A DNA stretch of 64,000 bases from Halichoerus grypus (Eukaryota; Chordata; Mammalia; Carnivora; Phocidae), in the NCBI RefSeq assembly GCF_964656455.1, contig NC_135718.1:55767008-55831007 (forward strand), read 5' to 3'. Of this stretch, positions 45,500 through 56,683 are shown piece by piece (the first letter of the stretch is position 1; the number at the start of each line of letters is the position of its first letter). The translations under genes were made by a program, and so were the position numbers. The notes beneath the pieces were generated by a model. That model was not told the origin of the DNA. It was given only the letters and a program-made list of their open reading frames with translations, and made no database searches.

Positions 45500-45930
45500 A
45501 AATTTTTAACTGGAGTGGTGGGGGGTGGGATGGTTGGGGTGGCTGGGTGATGGGACACTGGGGAGGGTATGTGCTATGGTGAGCGCTGTGAATTGTGTAA
45601 GACTGTTGAATCACAGACCTGTACCTCTGAAACAAATAATACATTATATGTTAAAAAAAAAAAAAGAAGAGAGTAGGAAGAGAAAAATGAAGGGGGGGGA
45701 AATCGGAGGGGGAGACGAACCATGAGAGACGATGGACTCTGAGAAACAAACTGAGGGTTCTAGAGGGGCGGGGGGTGGGAGGATGGGTTAGCCTGGTGAT
45801 GGGTATTAAAGAGGGCACGTTCTGCATGGAGCACTGGGTGTTATGCACAAACAATGAATCATGGAACACTACATGAAAAACTAATGATGTAATGTATGGT
45901 GATTAACATAACATAATAAAATAAAAAATT
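45500..45930 (+). mobile_element. Young carnivore L1, truncated to the 3' UTR
   Basis: Two blocks of the carnivore L1 3' UTR (GTGAATTGTGTAAGACTGTT ... ACCATGAGAGACGATGGACT ... TGATTAACATAACATAATAA) separated by an internal A run at 45653-45665. It shares the last 210 bp with the element at 22394-22618. Confidence 0.85.
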
Positions 45931-46191
45931 TAATTTCCTTTGTCATTTTTTCATTAATAAAACAAATGAGACAAATGTAAAAATAAATAAATAAATAAGT
46001 GATTCTAAGGGGAAAAACAAGAAAAGATACCAGTCCCTTATTTTGGATAAATTAGTCATCATCACAGGAAGAGCTAACGATCCAGGATTACAACAGTATA
46101 TTCGTGTATATGTTTCAGTGTGATTGGAAATTTTTATGAACTTGTTAATACTTTTCCTCTTCACCAAAACAAAATGTTAAACATTAAATAG

Positions 46192-46211
46192 GGGCGCCTG
46201 GGTGGCTCAGC
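46192..46211 (+). repeat. Isolated 20-bp SINEC head
   Basis: GGGGCGCCTGGGTGGCTCAG is present without any following SINE body. Unrelated sequence continues at once. Confidence 0.85.
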
Positions 46212-46337
46212 TTTAATGTTGACTTTTTTGTGACATGCCACGCACTCTACAGATACTGTTTAACTTCGTCCTCACAACAACCTATGAGGTAGGTAAGATT
46301 TTTGTCATCATTTTACAGATTAAGAACTGAGGTTCAG

Positions 46338-46539
46338 GGGTGTCTGGGCGGCTCAGCCGTTAAGCGTCTGCCTTCGGCTCAGGTCGTGATCTCAGGGTCC
46401 TGGGATCGAGCCCCACATCGGGCTCCCTGCTCAGCGGGAAGCCTGCTTCTCCCTCTCCCACTCCCCCTGCTTGTGTTCCCTCTCTCGCTGTGTCTCTCTC
46501 TGTCAAATAAATAAATAAAATCTTTAAAAAAAAAAAAAA
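46338..46539 (+). mobile_element. SINEC inside the MIR
   Basis: Flanked by AAGAACTGAGGTTCAG (46322-46337) and AAGAACTGAGGCTCAG (46540-46555), which are MIR bases duplicated on insertion. Confidence 0.96.
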
Positions 46540-46591
46540 AAGAACTGAGGCTCAGAGAGGGTAAGAAACTGGCCCTAGGCCTTCCAGCTTC

Positions 46592-46793
46592 TTTTTTTTT
46601 TTTAAGATTTTATTTATTTATTTGACAGAGAGAGAGAGAGAGACAGCAAGAGAGGGAACACAAGCAGGGGGAGTGGGAGAGGGAGAAGCAGGCTCCCCGC
46701 TGAGCAGGGAGCCCAATGAGGGGCTCGATCCCAGGACCCCGGGATCATGACCCGAGCCGAAGGCAGACGCTTAATGACTGAACCGCCCAGGCT
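46592..46793 (-). mobile_element. SINEC inside the same MIR, opposite strand
   Basis: Full-length body, with the head eroded to GCCTGGGCGGTTCAGTCATT on the minus strand. No clear target duplication. Confidence 0.93.
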
Positions 46794-47136
46794 CTAAGTG
46801 ATGGAGCCAGGATTCAAACTCACATTAATCCTTCTGTCCACTGACTCTGAGCTAAGAAAGTTATAACCAGTTCACACTTGACAAATGCTCTGTGCTGTGC
46901 AAAATATTCAGTTCTCATTACCTCCCTGTGAGGTCAGATGGGAGTACTTAGTACTAATCACTTGTATTTGTTGAGCACTTACTCAGCCCTACGAGGTAGA
47001 GATGACTACTGCCTTGAGGAGCATGGGGTTCAGAGAGGATGGCGAGCACTCCCACGTCCTACCCACTAGGAAAGAGAGCCACGCGGGCTCCCAGCTCGTC
47101 TGTTAGATGCAGTGGGGGCCTCTCTGGGGCACTCAC

Positions 47137-47370
47137 TGCGGGTGTAGCTTGTACAGGGTGCCGTCCACTCCCACGGTGATCTTCAGGTACTCCAGCCCCT
47201 GGTCTTGCCTCCTCTTCTCCACGACAGCGGCCAGGCCGGCGCCGTAGAGCTGGGCTGCCCGCCGGGACACGGCTCCGCACACCTCCTTCACCACAATGCT
47301 GTCCTCACACGTGCTGTCCAGGCCGAGCTGCTGCAGGATCCTCCTGACCTGGAGGAGGGCCAGCCGATCG
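47137..47370 (-). CDS. HKDC1: HKDC1 exon 17 (234 bp)
   Basis: The exon encodes [60 protein letters not shown] and [14 protein letters not shown]. It is the C-lobe copy of exon 9. The acceptor is CCCGCAG before CGATCGG, and the donor is CA followed by GTGAGT. The base composition is clearly more GC-rich than the flanking introns, with many CpGs. It ends in the same split His/Gln position as exon 9, reflecting the internal gene duplication of hexokinases. Confidence 0.96.
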
Positions 47371-47639
47371 CTGCGGGCAAGCAGAGCAGGACGTCAGGAC
47401 CTGCTTCCTGGGGCCCTGGACCCTGCTCCGCGTGCCTCACAGCCCCCACATCCCTAGATGCCTTAGGCGGAAGGAGGAAAAAAATGATCCAGGCAATGGC
47501 TGCGTTAGAGCAGAATGCCACAGCAGCTGGGACTCAAGGAAGCCTGAGACTCCCCCCCCACCCCCAGAAGTCCCACCATCTTTAAAAAATAAAGTGTGGC
47601 CCCTCTAGTGTTAGGCGTGTTCAAACCTATTATCTCACT

Positions 47640-47790
47640 AGAAGCTATTCTTAGATTCAGCAACCAACACATCGGGTGTACGTTTTCAGAAGATGAATCT
47701 GAGGTTCAGAGTTGCTAGAGACCTACCCACAGACAGCAGAGAGCAGGGATTCAAGCACATGCCTTCTCACACCAAGTCTATCCTCTCCCC
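47640..47790 (-). mobile_element. MIR
   Basis: AGATGAATCTGAGGTTCAGA and GAGCAGGGATTCAAGCACAT in antisense MIR order. An L2-like piece (CTACATGCTCTTTGAGGGTA) follows at 47880-47980. Confidence 0.7.
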
Positions 47791-48509
47791 TGTGCATGCC
47801 AGCTCCCATTACTCTGGCCCTGTTCACCTGGAGGCCAACTGTCTTTCTACTTAATTTTTCTGATTTTCTGTTTTCTCTTCCCAACTAGACTACATGCTCT
47901 TTGAGGGTAAGGCTGTATTCTCAATAGTAACCCGCATAGGGCTGTGTACATTCAATGGGGAAGTGAATAAATTAGTAAACAAAATACAATCAGCACCTCA
48001 GTGAACAGGAACCCACACACAGGACCATAAGCACATAAGCACAAAACAGAGAAGCACCTGCCATGGGGACAGGCTGGCCTCGAGTCTAGACCCTGATTAT
48101 CTCCCAGTGAACTCCTAGAGCTCTGGCTTCCAAGCTAAACAAGGTAAAATTATATCCTTGACTGTCTCAAGGAATACATAGGGAAGAAGAATGTTATTAA
48201 GGGAGAAAAACTGAGAAATAACCTGTCTGGCTAAACAGTGGATTCAGCAGGTAAATGGTGGTGTAGTCAGAGAATATAATCCTTTGTAGACCCTAACAAT
48301 GAGCTTGAGTGACAATGGTTAATGCTATGGCAAATGTTCATGACATATAAGTTAAAAAAATAGATAATAAAATACTATGTGCCATATGATCTTGGTTCGT
48401 TTTTGTTTTTGAATGTTTGTCTTTGTGCAGAAAAAAAAAATCAGAGCAGAAGGAAATCTGTTCAGATGCTGGTAGGATTACTGGTAGTTCTTATTTTCTT
48501 CCTTTTGCC

Positions 48510-48815
48510 TTTTTTTTTTTTTTTAATTTAAGTAATCTCTACACCCAGGACACCTGGGTGGCTCAGTAGACTAAGCGTCTGCCTTCAGCTCAGGTCATGA
48601 TCTCAGGGTTCTGAGATCGAGCCCCGCATCGGGCTCCTTGCTCAGTGGGGAATCTTCTTCTCCCTCTCTCTGTTCATGTTCTCTCTCTCTGTCTCTCTCA
48701 AATAAATAAATAAAATCTTAAAAAAAAAATAATCTCTACACCCAACTTGGGGCTTGAACTCACAACTCCGAGATCAAGAGTCATATTCTCTTCCAACTGA
48801 GCCAGCCAGGTGCCC
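48510..48815 (-). mobile_element. Old-type SINEC containing a younger SINEC
   Basis: The outer copy is flanked by CTTCCTTTTGC (48499-48509 and 48816-48826) and is interrupted at 48548-48729. Confidence 0.92.
48548..48729 (+). mobile_element. Inner SINEC, opposite strand
   Basis: Flanked by a perfect TAATCTCTACACCCA (48533-48547 and 48730-48744), bases of the outer SINE. Confidence 0.95.
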
Positions 48816-49035
48816 CTTCCTTTTGCTTATGAATGAGTAATATTTGTATAGGATGGAAAAAAGTGGATTTTTTTTCAGTATGTAAAATAATAAAACCTGA
48901 AATTCCTTCCACAGTCTAGCCCATCACAGTTTACCTAGTTCTTTGACGTACATTCCCCTGCTCGACCCTTGGGTCAATCACTGGGGTTAAACAGTAGAGC
49001 ATTTATCTTCTATAAGGAAAGAAATTGTCATCCAG

Positions 49036-49239
49036 GGGTGCCTGGGTGGCTCAGTCGTTAAGCGTCTGCCTTCGGATCAGGTCATGATCCCAGGGTCCTG
49101 GGGTCGAGCCCCACATCGGGCTCCCTGCTCAGTGGGAAGCCTGCTTCTCCCTCTCCCTCTGCCCCTGCTTATGTTCCTTCTCACTCTCTCACTGTGTCTC
49201 TCCCTGTCAAATAAATAAATAAAATCTTAAAAAAAAAAA
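49036..49239 (+). mobile_element. SINEC inside a MIR
   Basis: Flanked by a perfect 17-bp AAGAAATTGTCATCCAG (49019-49035 and 49240-49256). The following AGAGAGGTAATGCGACTTGC is antisense MIR text. Confidence 0.97.
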
Positions 49240-50250
49240 AAGAAATTGTCATCCAGAGAGGTAATGCGACTTGCCTCAGGTCACACAGCACAAGCAATCT
49301 TAAACTCAGGCTTGGAGACTGTAGAAGCCCAGGATTCCCCCCAGGAATCCCTGTTGCATCCATTGGACAATGTGCTTTGAAATGGGCCACAGTCAGCATA
49401 GCACCTCCCATTCCCAACTGGCAGGACATTGGATATGATTTTCTTTTTATTCCATGAAGTTTAAAAATAAAATACCTCGAAACAGGAAATCAAAGCAGCC
49501 AAAGCAGACACCTTTTGTGCGGCAGAAGCAAATATTTCTGGAGGCATATAGGTCCTGCTAACTTATTCTTGTCCAAGAACATCTTCCTTTTTATTCAGGC
49601 AAAAAAAAAAAAAAAAGGCAAGGCAAAGATAGTCCATTTGAGGAAGAAACCATTTGCTCCCACAGCAAAAGAGGATCCCTCTGGTCATCAAAGGTGATGA
49701 CTTTTAACTTACACTTTTGAATCTAATGGGTTGAAGCCAGACAAAAAGGATGCTGGACATCTGCTGAACAACATCTCAAAAACACAAAATTGCCGCTGCT
49801 GCTACTGATTCGACCACCATCTCCTTAGACGGCAAGATCTGTTCTGCAACAGTCCATCTGACCTCTCTCATTAAGGACACTGCTTTCACTTCTAAAGAGT
49901 TTTCCTTTTCTCCCAAAGTGATTTTTGGCTGGCCATAAAGACCAGTAAAATTAACTGAATGAATGCAAATTGACAGAAATTCCAAATACCAAACTTCTGA
50001 TAGAACCAGTGCTGGTAGGAAAAGCAGTGAAACTGACATGTTTGTACATAACTAGTGGTGGAAACTGGAACTATATTTTTAAAAGTGTGTCCTTAGGGAA
50101 ATACTTCTTTTAACCAAACGCTTCTACTCCTAAGGAAATAATCTGTGAGATGCGAATGATAACACAAAAAAGAAATACAGTGGTGTTACACAGAATTGCG
50201 GAAATCCATAAATTACAAGCTAGATATCTTATACTAAAGGGAAAGTTTAG

Positions 50251-50455
50251 GGGTGCCTGGGTGGCTCAGTCGTTAAGCACCTGCCTTTGGCTCAGGTCAT
50301 GATCTCAGGGTCCTGGGATCAAGGCCCATATCGGGCTCCCTGCTCAGCAGGGAGCCTGCTTCTCTCTCTCCCACTCCCCCCTGCTTATGTTCCCTCTCTC
50401 GCTGTGTCTCTCTCTGTCAAATAAATAAAGAAAATCTTTAAAATAAATAAATAAG
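50251..50455 (+). mobile_element. SINEC
   Basis: Flanked by a perfect 16-bp TAAAGGGAAAGTTTAG (50235-50250 and 50456-50471). Confidence 0.97.
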
Positions 50456-51082
50456 TAAAGGGAAAGTTTAGTAAATTACAGTATAGCAATATAATGTAAC
50501 ATTAGGCAGCCATTTAAAATGATAATTACACCAAAGAGTTGAGATGGGGAAGTTTCTCTTTCTAGAAGTATTCCAGCTAGAAAATGTAGGAGTGTTAGTA
50601 TTAACTTGTCATCATTTTAGAATCACAGATCTAAGCAATGAGCATCAATGACTGCTAAGATCATAAAAGACAGACAGACAGACAATTCAATGCCACCTAT
50701 GAAATATTCTTGTCCAAACTTCAATAGTGAATCTAACCAGGCATCTGGGTCTTCCTGTGAGTTTGCAAGAAATACAAGGGAGAGGAAAATGCTAAATGCT
50801 GTAATCAGCAAAATCTAGAACACAGGAAACTTCTAGGATACAATGACAGTTTCTTCATCAAATATATTCCAAGGGGAAACAAGAGAAGTCTATACATTAA
50901 AAGAGATTTTTAAAAGACATATCAACCAACTGCACTTTATGGACCTTGTTTGGATATGGATGCAAACAAAAACCATTATTTTTAGGCAATTTGGAAAATA
51001 GAAACACTGGCAGGATATTTTGAGATTAAGGTTTATCATTAGCTATTTTGGATGTGATGATAGTATATGGTTATGGGTTTTT

Positions 51083-51187
51083 TATTACTTGTTTTTAAGG
51101 ATTTTTTGTTTGTTTTGTGTTGTTTCAATTTTTTATTTAAATTCTAGTTAGTTAACATATAGTGTAATATTGGTTTCAGGAGTAGAA
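51083..51187 (-). mobile_element. Short L1 3' end insertion in an older repeat
   Basis: TCTAGTTAGTTAACATATAG and TGTAATATTGGTTTCAGGAG resemble the 3' end of another carnivore L1 type, read in reverse. The older repeat (51020-51430) supplies the duplicated target GGTTATGG(G)TTTTTT on each side. Confidence 0.65.
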
Positions 51188-51909
51188 GGTTATGGTTTTT
51201 TCAAAGAACTAATATTTTAGAAATACATTTTAAAATATTTATAGATAAAGTGACATAAAATGTGAGATTTGTTTCAAATCAATCCAGTTTGGGGGTGGGA
51301 AAAGCAGGAGTATATTAACGGACTGAGTTTGGCTGTGAGTTGATCATTGTTGAAGGTGGTGATGCAAATATTAGATTCATTTTACCATTCCCTCTACTCT
51401 TATATATTTTTAAAATTTTCGTAATTATTTCAGAATTATAACTGAAAATTGTCATGTACAAACACTAAGTAAATAATATATAGAATGATATGTGTGGTAT
51501 GATTGCAATTATGTTTACACACATTTAAAAACTTGAAAGGTAATATGCAAAAATCAAAACAGTTATATTTAATCATGACCAAATGGGTGATTTTTTAAAA
51601 GAGTTTTCTTTCATATTATGGACACATCATCTTTTCAGAAACAAAAGAGGATCATTTTTTAGCCGAAGCTCACTCCCGTGTAACAGTTTAGGAAGCTCAG
51701 GGCTCAGGCACGCGGCTGGCCCTTCAGCTGTGTGCTGTGGTCCCTGATGCAGCTAGAGAGACAGAGCAGCTCTAGGAGGAAACCCCTTGCCCAGCCAGGC
51801 TCTTACTGTTTTTATTTCTAAATCCCAAGTCTGCTGGACCCCAGCCTGACAGTAGCACATCCCAGTCAGGGCCTCTCACACTGAGCAGGTGAACGTGATC
51901 CCACATCAC

Positions 51910-52065
51910 CTTTCAATCTGGGACAGGAACTTGGTTTCAAAGATGCCCCTGGTCCGGAGACGCTCTGAAATCTGCCCGCGGAAGAGGAGACCCTGCTTGG
52001 TCAGGTCAATCAGGATCTGCCGCACAATCTCCCCCAGGTACATCCCACTGGTCATTTTCTCGTAT
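51910..52065 (-). CDS. HKDC1: HKDC1 exon 16 (156 bp)
   Basis: The exon encodes [20 protein letters not shown], then [20 protein letters not shown] and [11 protein letters not shown]. This is the helical part of the large subdomain of the C-terminal lobe, strongly conserved in all hexokinases. The acceptor is AACAG before ATACGAG and the donor is AAAG followed by GTGATG. The last two bases (AG) join exon 17 to give the Ser of [10 protein letters not shown]. The 156-bp length is exactly that of the family. Confidence 0.96.
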
Positions 52066-54072
52066 CTGTTTGGAGAATAGGGATAAGGTTGACACAAGCA
52101 GGAAAATCAGCACTGGTGAGTGGCTCACAAAAGGACCTTGGGTCTGGGTATGGATGGCATACCACTGGCATCCAACAGCTGCCTGGCTGGAGTGGTTCAG
52201 AGTGGGTAGTAGGCCCAGAGAAATGCAATGCAGAAGTCTGTGCGATATGGGACAGCCAGTCTTTGGAGCCCTGTTGACCGGGAAGAAGCCAGGTCCCAGC
52301 GATGCCCCGTACTGGACGCATGAGCGAGCACAGTGAGCCATCATTCATAAAACAGAGAGCAAAAGCTTGATCTCACAAGAGTGTCGGGAGGCCAGCATCT
52401 GGTACACAGCGGTCACTGAGCAAAAGCGAGTCCCTTTCCAGGTCCCAAAGCCAGTTCTCCTTGGCTTTGTATTATAAATCTGGTTTACTAGATTCCCCTT
52501 GGCTTTGTAATTGAAGAAATCTGTTCCATTAGAGATGCTGCTTCATGAAATACTCTACTTAAACCGCACACACCAGGGGTTCTTTAAACATGTTGGAAGG
52601 GAGCCAAGCCCCCCTTTCTACCAGGCTGTGAGCTCCACGAGGGAAGGAGCAAGAGGAAAAGGGACTTTGTAACCAGCAGGCACTGAGCAGGCACTGTGCA
52701 CGGGCATGAGAGACAGCGTTACTAACAGTGATGAGGAGCTGGACCACCAAGGCCTGGAGGTCAAGTGGGAAGCTGTGTCTGAGACTTGTGTGCTGGACCT
52801 GTATTCGCTTTACTGCTCAGGACCTCAGCAGTCTAAGGAACCAATACTCAAATAATAGTGACAGCGAAGCAAACTCAAATGTGTTGCCCCCTTAAACTCT
52901 CACTCTAAAAATGTGAGCCTCCAATGGATTCAGACACAAAACTAAGTCAGAAGGCACTTACCCCTTGAGAAGAGCCATGATGCTCGAATGCCCCAACTTG
53001 GGATTCAGAGATAAGGTCCCTTCTTTTTTGGAGCAACCCCTAGTTCAGCTGGGCTTCCCACAACTCACCTTCCTTCCAGCTATGAAGGCTAGTGTCAAAG
53101 GAAGACCAAGGACCATTAAGGCTGGTCCTGGCCTTGCCCAGGTATCTTCCTGTACAGGATTGTTGGTTCCACAGTTACCAAGGCATCTGTGGCCCACATA
53201 TCCCATTACATTTCCTATCTGTTCAACTTCGCCACTGGGATATCATCATCATGATAAATCTATATTTTCATCTTATTTTATATACTAAGACACTGAGTTT
53301 CATTGTGACAAAGACCATATGGCCTGATAGTAAAGCATTTACAATCTGGTCCTTTAAAGAAAAAGTTTGCCAACACCTGCTGTCATGGATGGGCCTGAGT
53401 TAATTATCAATTCCTAGCATGCTAACTCTATCTCTACCTACCCCTTTCTCTTTGACTCAAGAAGCTAGATGAGAACACAAGTGAAAATGTACTCAATTTT
53501 TTTTTAAAGAATCATTCATTGATTTCAGTATTTTTAGTAGTATGGCTGGTAATTAGAATCCACCTCCCCAGTGACTGTGACCCATGATGGGACATGACAT
53601 CATGGTTGAGAACCAGTACTCCCATCCACCACCTGCTCACACTTCCCCACCCCCAGAACAACAGAGGTCACCAACCTGGTAGCCAGACCTTGAAAGGCTG
53701 AGGATGTTGACCTCTAAACTGGATCTACTAGCAGCCCATCCCGAGAGGGCCCACTAAGTCAGCATGCCCCTGCTCTGTGACACTTGGCCCACAGTGAATA
53801 AACTTGGTGACCATGTCTAAATCACTTCCAAAGCCACCACTGGACCTTATGGTACCTTATGGTGATTAGAAAAAGCCACCCCTTCTTTCTACTTCTTGGA
53901 AACTTGTCCTGTATTTTGCTTTTGTTCCAATAAGACACTTCACTGACCTCTGATGGGGAATAGTAATAAAAATACAAAGCTATAGCAGCTATGATATGAA
54001 TATAGTACCCCCCTGATCTGATAAAGTCATACACTGCACAACCACATAAATATACACATCCACCCTCCTCAC
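52066..54072 (-). other. HKDC1: HKDC1 intron 15
   Basis: A 2.0-kb intron. It holds an L2-like fragment (about 52600-52720) and a short hAT-type relic (about 53315-53385) related to the element at 24428-24640. The remainder (52080-52590, 52730-53300, 53400-54060) is low-copy sequence without recognised features. No SINEC is present. Confidence 0.75.
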
Positions 54073-54256
54073 CTCTGTTTGCCAGGGTTCAAGGACCCCT
54101 CATCCACCTTCTTGTCATATCGGGTCCAGATGTCGTCTATGCAGCCGTTATCTCCAAATGCTCCCCACTCCGTGTTAATGCACATCTTCCCTTCGTCCCC
54201 TTCCACCAGTTCAATGTTCCTCATCTCCTCCATGTAGCACATGTTGCTGCCTGTTC
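54073..54256 (-). CDS. HKDC1: HKDC1 exon 15 (184 bp, glucose-binding Glu residues)
   Basis: The exon encodes [20 protein letters not shown], then [32 protein letters not shown] and KQR. The Glu of NTEWG and the Glu of VDEGSLN are the two glucose-binding glutamates, equivalent to HK1 Glu708 and Glu742. The acceptor is TTTTAG before GAACAGG, and the donor is AG followed by GTGAGG. One oddity is Trp in DDIWTRYD, where the paralogues and human HKDC1 have Arg as I recall them. It could be a one-base change. Confidence 0.96.
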
Positions 54257-54324
54257 CTAAAAGGAAGCATGGAGGGACTTTAGACTTCAAAAACATCACC
54301 AGGTCCTAAAGAGGCAGAGGGGGG

Positions 54325-54500
54325 CAGCGGAGAGAAATTTAGGCTTGAAGTCAGGTATGACTGGGTGTGAATTCCAGCTTTACACTCGTAACTAGGGGAC
54401 CATAGACAAGTATCTCATCTTTTAGAGGTCCAATTTCTTCTTCTGTAAAAAGGAAATAATACCTGCCTTATAGGCTTGTTCTAAAGAAAACAGTGAGATG
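54325..54500 (+). mobile_element. MIR
   Basis: GAAGTCAGGTATGACTGGGT, GTGAATTCCAGCTTTACACT and CAATTTCTTCTTCTGTAAAA follow MIR in sense. Confidence 0.8.
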
Positions 54501-54849
54501 CTTCCTCCACATAGTAAGTGGTGCCTGAGAGAACACCATCCTCCCCCTCCTCGTCACCACCATCACATTACATCACCATCACATTACATCCTCATCCTCA
54601 CCATTACTGTTAAGCTACAGGTACACAAGATGGGCTCCCAAGTAGTCACAGTTAGCAACCAGAGCTAGAAGGGACCATGAGGAATTATCTAGTCTTGGAG
54701 AGGTAAACATTGGTATCTGTAGGCCACTTTCTTTCTCCTTTGCCCCTGACCTGGTCTCAGAACTATTCTCAGTGCAACAGTCCAGGCAACTATTATATGC
54801 AATCAAACAAATCTCACCCCTTTGCCCTCCTAATCCTAGCCCCGCCCCC

Positions 54850-54935
54850 CCAACAGATGAGGAAACTCAAGCCCAGGCAGAGTAAGTAACCTGTCCATTG
54901 TCACAAAGCAGGTAAGAGCTACAGTGAGATGAAAC
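54850..54935 (-). mobile_element. MIR fragment
   Basis: ACAGATGAGGAAACTCAAGC then CATTGTCACAAAGCAGGTAA. Confidence 0.75.
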
Positions 54936-55667
54936 CTCTTAGTTGGCATTGGAGGTGTCTCACTATATCCCCATCTCCTTGTTCTATCCCCTGCTCACCA
55001 TCGGGAAGCCCAGACAGCCAACTGGAACAACTTTCCCAGATTCTGTCATTACTAACCTGTGCCTGTCCCTTGGAATGCTCATCTCCATCTTCACCTGTTC
55101 AAATCCTACCCATCCCCTCACCAATTAGAGAGTCAGCCCCCTGAAATCCACCCTTGCCCTTAATCACTGCCAGAATTCTCCCCAAAGCCCCTTAAATGCC
55201 TATATCACGTGTCAGGCCACTCCCTTCCCTTCTAGGTTTCTTTCCAACTCTCCCCCATCCTGCACACCCACAGCCAGAAGAGGTCAGTTAACAGAGGAGG
55301 TGTACATTGGAGCTGATGAAAATCAGCCCCAAAACAACAGTGGTCTCTTTCCAGTCTGGATAATCTACCCTAAGGCCCTAATTTGAAAACCCCTCTTTCT
55401 ACGCTATTCTCCTTCCTCAACAAAAGGACAACGTTGGCTTAGGACCCTTAAGGAGAAAGATATGAAGTAAAAATTTAGAAATTAGGAGACCTGGAATCCT
55501 AATCTTAACTTAATCTCTGCCTTGGACAAAACTGGCTTTAGAAGCTCTGTGTAATGGAACAATGCTCCACCCAACCCCACCCCCACCCCCGGCCCCACAC
55601 TATGTGAAAAGGAAACCATCAAAAGATCAGACAGGAGTAGGCTAATGGGACATGCCTGACCACTTAC

Positions 55668-55767
55668 CTGCAATCAGGCCAATCTCACAATTAGGATCTT
55701 CATAGCCACAGGTCATCATGGTCCCCACTGTGTCATTTACAACTGCAACTATGTCCAGGTCAAACTC
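55668..55767 (-). CDS. HKDC1: HKDC1 exon 14 (100 bp, catalytic Asp)
   Basis: The exon encodes [20 protein letters not shown] and then [14 protein letters not shown]. The Asp of VVNDTVGTM is equivalent to the catalytic base Asp657 of HK1, and the preceding Asn also contacts glucose. The acceptor is TTTGCAG and the donor is GCAG followed by GTAAGT, a consensus donor. It lies 176 bp from exon 13, and exons 13-14 form a tight pair. Confidence 0.96.
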
Positions 55768-55943
55768 CTGCAAAGGGAGTAGCCATACTATAAGTAGGAT
55801 GTGCATGCCAAACAGGCTCAGGCGGGGCATATCAGCCCAAGGGGGGCAGAGACCAGAGCCATAGGAATGGGCACAGGATGGCAGAGCAAAGGGGCCTGGG
55901 AGAAGGTGCAAGGTTGGTCATGAGCCTCAACACCATAACATAC

Positions 55944-56039
55944 ATTTCTCCTCTTGATGGCTTCCCTGAGCATGTCCACCATGTCTTCCCCTTCACAATC
56001 AGTGGCCTTGAAGCCTTTGGTCCACTCAATGAGTGTTCC
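55944..56039 (-). CDS. HKDC1: HKDC1 exon 13 (96 bp)
   Basis: The exon encodes [20 protein letters not shown] and then [12 protein letters not shown]. The TK pair in EWTKGF corresponds to the glucose-contacting Thr-Lys of hexokinases. The acceptor is TTTCAG before GGAACA, and the donor is AAT followed by GTATGT, a weaker exonic end than the usual AG but still canonical. As I recall it, the human protein has Gly before WTKGF where this one has Glu, as in HK1. Confidence 0.95.
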
Positions 56040-56344
56040 CTGAAAGAAAGGAGAAATTTATTTGAGCAATAGTTTGCTGGGACCACTACGCTACCTCAAC
56101 ATCAAAGAGATGCAAAGTGCTGTGGTCGGCTGCTAGTCACTGGGCCTGGATCATAGTGATTCTATGTCTAATTCGGCCAAGGACAGATTAAGATGTGATG
56201 AAAGATAAAAGCTACAACACGTCCATCAAAGCATGGTTCCACAATGAAAAACTAGAGGCAGCCTATCGTTCCAATGATATAGATCTATTATCTTGTGCAT
56301 CGATACAGGAAATGTTAAACAGTTATAAAAAATCAGGCTGTCAG

Positions 56345-56530
56345 GGACGCCTGGGTGGCTCAGTCGGTTAAGCGTCTGCCTTCGGCTCAGGTCATGATCT
56401 CAGGGTCTTGGGATCGAGTCCTGCATCGGGCTCCCTGCTCACCAGGAAGTCTGTTTCTCCCTCTCCCTCTGTCTCTTCCCCCTGCTCGTGCTCTCTCTCT
56501 CAAATAAATAAATAAAATCTTTAAAAAAAA
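56345..56530 (+). mobile_element. SINEC
   Basis: Flanked by AAAAATCAGGCTGTCAG on both sides (ends at 56344 and 56547). Confidence 0.96.
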
Positions 56531-56635
56531 AAAAATCAGGCTGTCAGAGAACATTGACTCTTAGAGAAAGATGTTCACCATACACTGTAAAGTGAACACA
56601 AATTAAACAAATACAGACATTATTCTTTTAAAAAC

Positions 56636-56683
56636 CACACAGACACACGCACACGTGCACACACACACACACACATACACACT
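56636..56683. repeat. CA-rich microsatellite
   Basis: Interrupted (AC)n with a CACGTGCAC centre. Confidence 0.9.

Larger units (their letters stand above)
46230..46850 (-). mobile_element. MIR split by two SINECs
   Basis: Antisense MIR text (CCTATGAGGTAGGTAAGATT, TCATTTTACAGATTAAGAAC) resumes after the first SINE (GAGAGGGTAAGAAACTGGCC) and again after the second (GGAGCCAGGATTCAAACTCA). Confidence 0.8.
43974..47136 (-). other. HKDC1: HKDC1 intron 17
   Basis: A 3.2-kb intron that is mostly repeats. It has three SINEC copies in 44219-44956, a young carnivore L1 3' end (45500-45930), and a MIR split by a plus-strand and a minus-strand SINEC (46230-46850). A MIR/L2-like segment lies at 46915-47050. 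Confidence 0.85.
47371..51909 (-). other. HKDC1: HKDC1 intron 16
   Basis: This 4.5-kb intron is the largest visible one. It contains MIR and L2 relics (47640-47980), a SINE inside a SINE (48510-48815), SINEC copies at 49036-49239 and 50251-50455, and a short L1 insertion in an older repeat (51020-51430). The segment 49500-50220 and 51660-51900 show no recognisable element. Confidence 0.85.
54257..55667 (-). other. HKDC1: HKDC1 intron 14
   Basis: A 1.4-kb intron. It contains MIR relics at about 54325-54500 and 54850-54935, an ATC/ACC-rich low-complexity tract (54535-54605) and a probable L2 segment (about 54960-55220). A C-rich patch lies at 55568-55600. No SINEC is present. Confidence 0.8.
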
